This document shows, piece after piece, positions 56,284 through 64,000 of a stretch of 64,000 bases of DNA (position 1 is the stretch's first letter; every line of letters begins with the position of its first letter). Source of the DNA: Sinonovacula constricta (Eukaryota > Mollusca > Bivalvia > Cardiida > Solecurtidae); the NCBI GenBank assembly GCA_007844125.1, contig CM017572.1:20801934-20865933 (forward strand). The letters run 5' to 3'. The notes under the pieces were generated by a model. It was not told where the DNA came from. It made no database searches and saw nothing but the letters and a program-made list of their open reading frames with translations. Made by a program: the position numbers and the translations under genes.

Positions 56284-59200
56284 CTGCAAATAGTTCACCA
56301 TACTTCACAGATGATCAGGTCGCCAAAGCATGGCTGTGAATAAGGGGCAGCGTTATGTAACTCCAATATTGGGCCCTAGATCATCATTAAACCTCTAGTT
56401 TAAGTCAATTTATGTTTTAAGATCTAGATAGATTTTACTTAAAATACTTCTGCAAATATATTTATACTATCTTTTCATTCAGCGTGACTATTAAACGATG
56501 TAATAAATAACTAAGAATTTGCATCAATTTCCTGCAAGAATTGTATGTTTTTATTTTTAATTTAATAATTTAAAGTTTAAGTATATTGCCATCAATTCTT
56601 ATATTCCAGTCTTAAGTTTTCGTTTATTTTTCGTTTATCTCGATTGTTATGACGACAAAACTGCAATGTTTTTGCTAAATGCGTATACACGCATGTTCGT
56701 TTGTGTAAAATGCGTGAATATGATGCAAATACAGAAATTATAATGTATGCCATGATCAATGATTCAATATATAAGTACACGGCATTTACACATAACACAT
56801 ACACGAGTAAATAGAAAATGCAAGATAATATAAACTGATGATCAGAAAAATAAGGCGAAAAAAACAAACAAGAGAAGTACTTACTTTCCGCTACAAAGTT
56901 GTTTAAATCCGGCAGGCAGGTTCCTGAAACAATGATGAAAGCAATAAGATGGTTCAATCGTTATAGACATCTGCATCTTCACAAAAAGATAATATTATGT
57001 ACAACGCACAAACAGCCAGTGCTTCCTCCCGGACCTGTTCATCCTTCACATAAACACCCGTGTACAATTTTACTGGCTATGAATACGCACAGATGGTCCT
57101 ATTTATCACCTTCATCATTTTTACTTCTTCGTCATATAAAAGGCAACGCTAGAACGAAGGTGATTTGAACGAAAGGTTCATCGGTATGAACACGAACGTA
57201 TTTTCCACTGGAGGTTCCGTTCCATGGCCGCCTCTATCAGGTACTAGCCGCCTCTATGAGGTACACACATGGCCGCCTCTATGAGATACACACATGGCGC
57301 CTCTATGAGGTACACACATGGCCGCCTCTATCAGGTACACACATGGCCGCCTCTATGAGGTACACACATGGCCGCCTCTATCAGGTACACACATGGCTGC
57401 CTCTATGAGGTATACACATGGCGCCTCTAACAGGTACACACATGGCGCCTCTATGAGGTACACACATGGCCGCCTCTATCAGGTACTGGCCGCCTCTATG
57501 AGGTACACACATGGCGCCTCTATCAGGTACACACATAGCCGCCTCTATGAGGTACACACATGGCGCCTCTATGAGGTACACACATGGCCGCCTCTATGAG
57601 GTACACACATGGCCGCCTCTATCAGGTACTGGCCGCCTCTATCAGGTACACACATGGCGCCTCTATCAGGTACACACATGGCGCCTCTATCAGGTACACA
57701 CATGGCCGCCTCTATCAGGTACATACATGGCCGCCTCTATGAGGTACTGGCCGCCTCTATCAGGTACATACATGGCGCCTCTATGAGGTACACACATGGC
57801 CGCCTCTATCAGGTACACACATGACCGCCTCTATCAGGTACACACATGGCCGCCTCTATCAGGTACACACATGGCCGCCTCTATCAGGTACATACATGGC
57901 CGCCTCTATCAGGTACTGGCCGCCTCTATCAGGTACATACATGGCGCCTCTATCAGATACACACATGGCGCCTCTATCAGGTACACACATGGCGCCTCTA
58001 TGAGGTACACACATGGCCGCCTCTATGGGTACACTCATGGGCGCCTCTATCAGGTACACACATGGCCGCTTCTATCAGGTACACACATGGCCGCCTCTAT
58101 GAGGTACACTTATGGGCGCCTCTATGAGGTACACACATGGCCGCCTCTATCAGGTACAAACATGCCCGCCTCTATCAGGTACACTCATGGGCGCCTCTTT
58201 GAGGTACACACATGGCCGCCTCTATCAGGTACACACATGGCCGTCTCTATCAGATACACACATGGCGCCTCTATGAGGTACACACATGGCGCCTCTATCA
58301 GGTACACACATGGCCGCCTCTATCAGGTACTGGCCGCCTCTATGAGGTACACACATGGCCGCCTCTATGAGGTACACACATGGCCGCCTCTATCAGGTAC
58401 ACACATGGCCGCCTCTATCAGGTATACACATGGCCGCCTCTATCAGGTACACACATGGCCGCCTCTATCAGGTATACACATGGCCGCCTCTATGAGGTTC
58501 ACACATGGTCGCCTCTACCAGGTATACACATGGCCGCCTCTATGAGGTTCACACATGGCGCCTCTATCAGGTATACACATGGCCGCCTCTATGAGGTACA
58601 CTCATGGCCGCCTCTATGAGGTACAACCATGGCCGCCTCTATGAGGTTCACACATGGTCGCCTCTACCAGGTATACACATGGCCGCCTCTATGAGGTTCA
58701 CACATGGCGCCTCTATCAGGTATACACATGGCCGCCTCTATGAGGTACACTCATGGCCGCCTCTATGAGGTACAACCATGGCCGCCTCTATGAGGTACAC
58801 TCATGGCCGCCTCTATAAGGTACAACCATGGCCGCCTCTATCAGGTACACACATGGCGCCTCTATCAGGTACACACATGGCGCCTCTATCAGGTACGCAC
58901 ATGGCGCCTCTATCAGGTACATACATGGCGCCTCTATGAGGTACATACATGGCCGCCTCTATCAGGTACACACATGGCGCCTCTATCAGGTACACACATG
59001 GCCTCCTCTATCAGGTACACACATTGCCGCCTCTATGAGGTACACACATGACCGCCTCTATCAGGTACACACATGGTCGCCTCTATCAGGTACACACATG
59101 GCGCCTCTATAAGGTGCACACATGACCGCCTCTATCAGGTACATACATGGCGCCTCTATGAGGTACACAAATGGCGCCTCTATCAGGTACATACATGGCC

Positions 59201-62200
59201 GCCTCTATCAGGTACACACATGGCGCCTCTATCAGGTACACACATGGCGCCTCTATCAGGTACACACATGGCCGCCTCTATGAGGTACACACAGGGCCAC
59301 CTCTATCAGGTACACACATGGCGCCTCTATGAGGTACACACATGGTGCCTCTATGAGGTACACACATGGCGCCTCTATGAGGTACACACATGGTGCCTCT
59401 ATGAGGTACACACATGGCGCCTCTATGAGGTACACACATGACCGCCTCTATCAGGTACACACATGGCCGCCTCTATGAGGTACACACATGGCCGCCTCTA
59501 TCAGGACACACATGGCCGTCTTTATTAAGTATACACACACATACATGCTCATTACCACCATCTTAATCAGCATGTATCATGCAACCGTGCAACAGACACA
59601 TCAGACAGGAAGAGGATCAAACAAAAAGTTCGCCCGAACAAACAACTTCATAATACACGCATACGCGTATATACATGCATACATTTATGTGTTCTGCTGC
59701 AAATTCGGTCTTATATCTACTGAATCTACATCTAATGTATATACCTACATATATGTACCTCAACCGCCATCTCCATTTAAAAAAAAACACATTAATCGAA
59801 CTGAAAGCACTCACCTGTTTCCCGCTGCAGATTCTGTCTTATGCCTGCCTGCTCCGGGTCTACACACGTCCAGAAGACCAGATCTTCTAGATACATGTAG
59901 TCATCGTCGCTAATGGTGTTGTTCCTACTCCACATGTTAACCTCGGCACCGTTACTAAGACAGTTGCCCTCTGCCGTGACGTAATGGCATGCGTACGTCA
60001 AAAGCACGTTGTTGTAGTCTGTGTAGATCACTTTGAACGGAGCTGCAAAATCAAGATAATGATTTAGGTGTCATAACTGAAAGGAACGTTGCATGATTTG
60101 AGACATGTGATGATACTCTGATATTCACTGCTTCAAAAACAGCAAATTATGGGACAATGAGAACCGGTGCTGATGAACTGCCGTGCATAACTTTCTGTAT
60201 TAGATGAACGGTCCATTTTCAAAGAGTACAACTCCGAATTCAATTTAGTGGGTGTAAGCGGGTGGTTAAGTGTCAAGAACCAAGACCGGTTGACCCACTT
60301 AAAGGCGGAAGAGGTGGTCACTTCCGCCCAATGCTGGTAACATCAAACATATATCTTGTCAATGGATGCTGTATTTCTACGAGCTCTTATGGGAAGTTTA
60401 CTTATAAGGATGAAATTCATATAGTTCTGCATTTTATAGCTACTCAAGCACCAAGTTTAAACAGACTTGACATTCTTATGTAAAACATTGGATAATTTCT
60501 ACTGCTACGGAATTTTACTTGTGTGACAGCCCTGTGTTTTACATCCTATCACGGAAATACGTAGAACTACCTTTTGTCGCACTGGAGACAGTCCTAAATT
60601 ATTAGGTCGGCATCTTCCTGTGTGAAGTATTTCTATTCATAATGCATTTAATACAAAACTACTTTTAAAATTGCTTTATTTATTGTGAAGGTGTTTAGGT
60701 TTTCTAAAAAAGTAAAAATTCATATAAGTAAATCAATAGCAGACACAAAATTAACGAAACTAAATGTAATACTATTTACCTAGAGTAACAGTGCCGTCAC
60801 TATGTTGTATCGACATAAGGAAATCTCCGTTAGTCTCACGGCGGCAACGAGATACAAGGGAGATAACGCCAACGTCAGAACACGTCATGTTGTTTCTGTA
60901 AAAAAATCAGTTTGCCTCAACAGGAGCATCCAATTACAAAGTCCTATTAACATTGTAGCATATACCAAAATTTAAAAAGGCACAGTACAAAGGTGATCAC
61001 ATGCAAGCCAAATGTAATAGTAAGAACGAAGCTGTTGTGAGTAATTTAACAAAAAGAGCAAACAGTTTCCGCCTTGGAACGGGCAGTAGACAAAATGGGC
61101 TGACTGGGGTACTCAAACCGGTTTTACAGAGCTATAACCTTCCTGAGGGGTTTCTCAAATGCAAGCAATGAAAAGAAAACCGATCAATTTGAATAAAAAT
61201 GTCCAAGCGCTGGCGTTTTCTAAGAAAAGTTATGACGTCGTCATTGATGTAATTGAAACTACACATGCAACTGTATAACACATATACAAATGCATATAAC
61301 TGTATAATACAAACGAACACATTAAACTGTATATAAAAAACAAACATGTATTTACGTACAAACATATACAGCAGTTTATACATATAGTCACATACAACTG
61401 TATTAACGTACAAACACATACAACTGTATTTACGTACAAACACATACAACTGTATTTACGTACAAACACATACAACTGTTTTTACGTACAAACACATACA
61501 ACTGTATTTACGTACAAACACATACAACTGTATTTACGTACAAACACATACAACAGTATATACAAACAGTCACTTACATCTGTATATACAAACTGTCACA
61601 TACATCTGTATATACAAACAGTCACATACATCTGTATATACAAACAGTCACATACATCTGTATATACAAACAGTCACATACATCTGTATATACAAACTGT
61701 CACATACAAATGTATATACAAACTGTCACATACAAATGTATATACAAACTGTCACATACAACTGTATATACAAACTGTCACATACAAATGTATATACAAA
61801 CAGTCACATACATCTGTATATACAAACTGTCACATACATCTGTATATACAAACTGTCACATACATCTGTATATACAAACAGTCACATACATCTGTATATA
61901 CAAACTGTCACATACAACTGTATATACAAACTGTCACATACAAATGTATATACAAACAGTCACATACATCTGTATATACAAACTGTCACATACAACAGTA
62001 TATACAAACAGTCACATACATCTGTATATACAAACAGTCACATACATCTGTATATACAAACTGTCACATACAAATGTATATACAAACTGTCACATACAAA
62101 TGTATATACAAACTGTCACATACAACTGTATATACAAACTGTCACATACAAATGTATATACAAACAGTCACATACATCTGTATATACAAACAGTCACATA

Positions 62201-63619
62201 CATCTGTATATACAAACAGTCACATACATCTGTATATACAAACTGTCACATACAAATGTATATACAAACTGTCACATACAAATGTATATACAAACTGTTG
62301 CATACAACTGTATTTACGTACACACACACATACAACTGTATTTACGTACACACACACATACAACTGTATTTATGTACACACACACATACAACTGTATTTA
62401 CGTACACACACACATACAACTGTATTTAAGTACACACACACACATACAACTGTATTTACGTACACACACACATACAACTGTATTTACGTACACACACACA
62501 TACAACTGTATTTAAGTACACACACACACATACAACTGTATTTACGTACACACACACATACAACTGTATTTACGTACACACACACATACAACTGTATTTA
62601 CGTACACACACATACAACTGTATTTAAGTACACACACACATACAACTGTATTTACGTACAAACACATACAACTGTATTTAAGTACACACACACACACATA
62701 CAACTGTATTTACGTACACACACACATACAACTGTATTTACGTACACACACACATACAACTGTATTTACGTACACACACACATACAACTGTATTTAAGTA
62801 CACACACACACATACAACTGTATTTAAGTACACACACACATACAACTGTATTTACGTACAAACACATACAACTGTATTTACGTACACACACATACAACTG
62901 TATATACAAACAGTCACATACAACTGTATATACATATACACACTTATATTGTATATGCTTATCGAGGTTCTTACAGGAGTTGTCTTTTAATACAATCATT
63001 TATGGAACGAGTTCACGAAAAGTAATCGATCTTTTCTTTCTGGACGAGTTTTATAAATATTTGTATCAAATGACTACTAGTGTCAGATTCTTTTTATCAC
63101 ATGACTTTAGCCACCAATATACGGGTTTACGAAATTTTAGCAATAATACTTGGTGAAATAGTTGTATGATGCATTATGATGACGTTATACAGCTGTACAT
63201 ACATACAGAATATATAAAGCTGCACAGCACGACATACGAAAGGCCTAAGATAGCAGAGGAACCAAAAGAACCCATGGAAGAGACCATGGACCAGGACCGG
63301 CTAGAAAACATTGCACAAGCCATAAAAAGAGTGATGTCTGTCTTGAACTGTCCCTGGAACCGGCGGCTGACTGTACTGGAAAGTATCTGTCAATACTACA
63401 AATCGGATTCATTTAAATATTTCGTGTTGTGACAAGAGTTTCGAACCCGCAGCGTCCCAACACTTGCAACTGGCCATACACTTACGGTCCAAGGAAGCCA
63501 GTGTAGTAGATCTTCATCGTTTCGTTAGAATCCGATGTGAAGAAAGCGACGGCCCCCTCCACCCGACTGAAGAGATTCTCCCCAGACGACCGACCAACCT
63601 CAAACCAGGTACCGTGCAC
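56129..63619 (-). CDS. Lipocalin family protein with acidic C-terminal tail, 5' end outside the window
   Basis: Visible exons in gene order: 63486-63619, 60780-60895, 59815-60042, 56885-56923, 56129-56283. All visible junctions are GT-AG with matching phases, giving 223 residues and a TAG stop at 56129-56131. The first visible residues, VHGTWFEVGR, carry the lipocalin GxW motif. KVIYTDYNNVLLTYAC is lipocalin motif 2 (TDYxxY), and VNMWSRNNT fits the motif 3 arginine strand. Cysteines in TYAC, GNC, FWTC and TCLPDL suit extracellular disulfides. NET, NMT and NNT are glycosylation sequons, so secretion is likely. These proteins bind small hydrophobic ligands in a beta barrel. About 50 residues after the barrel are highly charged (KEEEEEDSQDHSEQRDQREK), which is unusual for the family. 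The signal-peptide exon must lie beyond 64000. Orthology within lipocalins (apolipoprotein D-like or other) is unresolved. Confidence 0.88.
56885..56923 (-). CDS. Lipocalin gene, 39-nt microexon
   Basis: Phase 1 in and out; acceptor TTGTTTCAG, donor GTAAGT. Encodes TCLPDLNNFVAE, supplying the C-terminal disulfide cysteine. Confidence 0.8.
57222..59530. repeat. 24/25-bp minisatellite in a lipocalin intron, about 92 copies
   Basis: Unit GCCGCCTCTATCAGGTACAC plus ACATG (25 bp), with a 24-bp form GCGCCTCT and an ATGAGG/ATCAGG alternation. Each unit carries CAG|GTACAC or GAG|GTACAC, a donor-like sequence on the plus strand (antisense to the gene). The unit types ATCAGG and ATGAGG are interspersed, which rules out simple end-to-end growth of one type. 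Confidence 0.96.
59815..60042 (-). CDS. Lipocalin gene, third visible exon (TDY motif)
   Basis: 228 nt, phase 1 in and out; acceptor GATTTTGCAG, donor GTGAGT. Holds PFKVIYTDYNNVLLTYACHY and WSRNNTISDDDYMYLEDLVF, the diagnostic lipocalin segments and the C-terminal helix. Confidence 0.92.
60780..60895 (-). CDS. Lipocalin gene, second visible exon
   Basis: 116 nt, phase 2 in and phase 1 out; acceptor TTTTTTTACAG, donor GTAAAT. Encodes NNMTCSDVGVISLVSR and FLMSIQHSDGTVTL, which are mid-barrel strands. Confidence 0.87.
60932..61085. repeat. Intronic segment duplicated at 63750-63905
   Basis: The two segments share ACAAAGTCCTAT, GATGCAAGCCAAATGTAA-type and TTTAACAAAAAGAGCAAAC blocks in the same order with moderate divergence. 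Each lies just upstream of a lipocalin exon. Confidence 0.75.
61245..62940. repeat. Compound 26/28-bp minisatellite in a lipocalin intron, three subfamilies
   Basis: All units share CATACAACTGTAT. Type A (about 61330-61560 and a few later): ACAAACACATACAACTGTAT plus TTACGT. Type B (61560-62300 and 62895-62935): ACAAACTGTCACATACAACT plus GTATAT. Type C (62305-62890): an ACACACAC-expanded form of A, 28-32 bp. The plus-strand frames (up to 360 codons) are artefacts of stop-free units. Confidence 0.96.
63166..63432 (+). CDS. Unrecognised antisense intronic frame, 88 codons
   Basis: The second half (AEEPKEPMEETMDQDRLENI, then IKRVMSVLNCPWNRRLTVLE) has balanced, protein-like composition and higher GC than its surroundings. 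It has no recognised domain and sits antisense in a lipocalin intron. It could be a retrocopy fragment or chance. Confidence 0.25.
   Translation: MMHYDDVIQLYIHTEYIKLHSTTYERPKIAEEPKEPMEETMDQDRLENIAQAIKRVMSVLNCPWNRRLTVLESICQYYKSDSFKYFVL
63486..63619 (-). CDS. Lipocalin gene, first visible exon (GxW strand)
   Basis: 134 nt, phase 2 out. Acceptor CTCCGGCAG, donor GTAAGTG. Encodes VHGTWFEVGRSSGENLFSRV and later NETMKIYYTGFLGP. The exon is coding on this strand; plus-strand frames over it are shadows. Confidence 0.88.
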
Positions 63620-63749
63620 CTGCCGGAGATAAACTACTGCATTTTTTGTTGCTCCCCAATAACAATATGCATTGCTATGATTGTTGTTGGAGGCAATACG
63701 AAGAATGCTGGGGGTTTTAACTACTAAATTACATTTTTTATAATTAGAA

Positions 63750-64000
63750 TATACGACAAAGTCCTATGAGCATTGCAACAGATACTAAGATTTGCACAGG
63801 ACAAAGATATTCAGATGCAAGCCAAATGTAAACGTATGAACAAATATGTGATGAGTCATTTAACAAAAAGAGCAAACCCAACAGTTATCGCATTGGAACG
63901 GTTAAATGTTTAATGGTTATTTTGTGATAAGAATTTATATAGGGCCTAATATTTAACCAAATTTAATGACCTTCACGAAATTGTTAAATCAGTAGTTAAA
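63750..64000. repeat. Second copy of the duplicated intronic segment, then lipocalin intron to the window end
   Basis: 63750-63905 is homologous to 60932-61085. The remainder is AT-rich intron with no exon seen; the signal-peptide exon is expected further right. Confidence 0.6.

Noticed and set aside
62074..63156. 360-codon plus-strand protein
   Set aside because: Most is array translation; the tail is AT-rich intron antisense to the lipocalin gene.
63464..63727. 87-codon plus-strand frame
   Set aside because: Shadow of the lipocalin exon at 63486-63619, which is coding on the minus strand with matched splice phases.

Overview
The window reads as nuclear DNA of an invertebrate animal, most likely a mollusc and possibly a bivalve. 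Two genes are split by canonical GT-AG introns, with exon phases that join without a break. There are tRNA-derived SINEs and short DNA transposons. About 45% of the 64 kb is tandem repeat, in more than 20 unrelated minisatellite families. There is no operon structure, and nearly all long open frames are by-products of stop-free repeat units. The species assignment is an inference.

Layout. 1-12.6 kb: four large arrays or low-complexity tracts, one full SINE and microsatellites. 12.64-13.79 kb: one intronless minus-strand gene for a 382-residue protein with an MGCGSS myristoylation-type start, a four-cysteine zinc-knuckle or B-box-like segment and a coiled coil. 13.8-20.4 kb: small arrays and decayed repeats, no supported gene. 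20,418-41,868: a complete 14-exon minus-strand gene for a 483-residue mitochondrial seryl-tRNA-synthetase-like protein. Its class II fold is recognisable, but the catalytic motif 2 is degenerate, as in the SLIMP paralogue family. Its 1.45 kb of coding sequence is spread over 21.5 kb because nine minisatellites, SINE copies, an hAT-like element and other short elements sit in its introns. 42.7-50.5 kb: two giant arrays (30 bp and 45 bp units) separated by about 1 kb of non-repetitive DNA. 50,610-52,700: a 2,091-bp DNA transposon with 32-bp perfect terminal inverted repeats, a 5-bp target duplication, mirror-placed subterminal motif clusters and a broken C2H2 zinc-finger reading frame. 53.7-55.0 kb: a roughly 95-bp array and a 60-bp array carrying a CACGTG E-box per unit. 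56,129 to beyond the right-hand part: a minus-strand lipocalin gene, five exons visible, whose first exon lies outside the window; two of its introns hold large arrays.

The three genes have no evident functional link: a mitochondrial synthetase-like protein, a secreted lipocalin and a probable membrane-anchored coiled-coil protein. What unites the window is intron and intergenic expansion by locally born tandem repeats plus insertion of small TIR elements. The most novel items are the 2.1-kb TIR transposon and the synthetase-like gene with lost motif 2. Gene models were built by reading splice sites and phases by eye; no alignment or database search was run.
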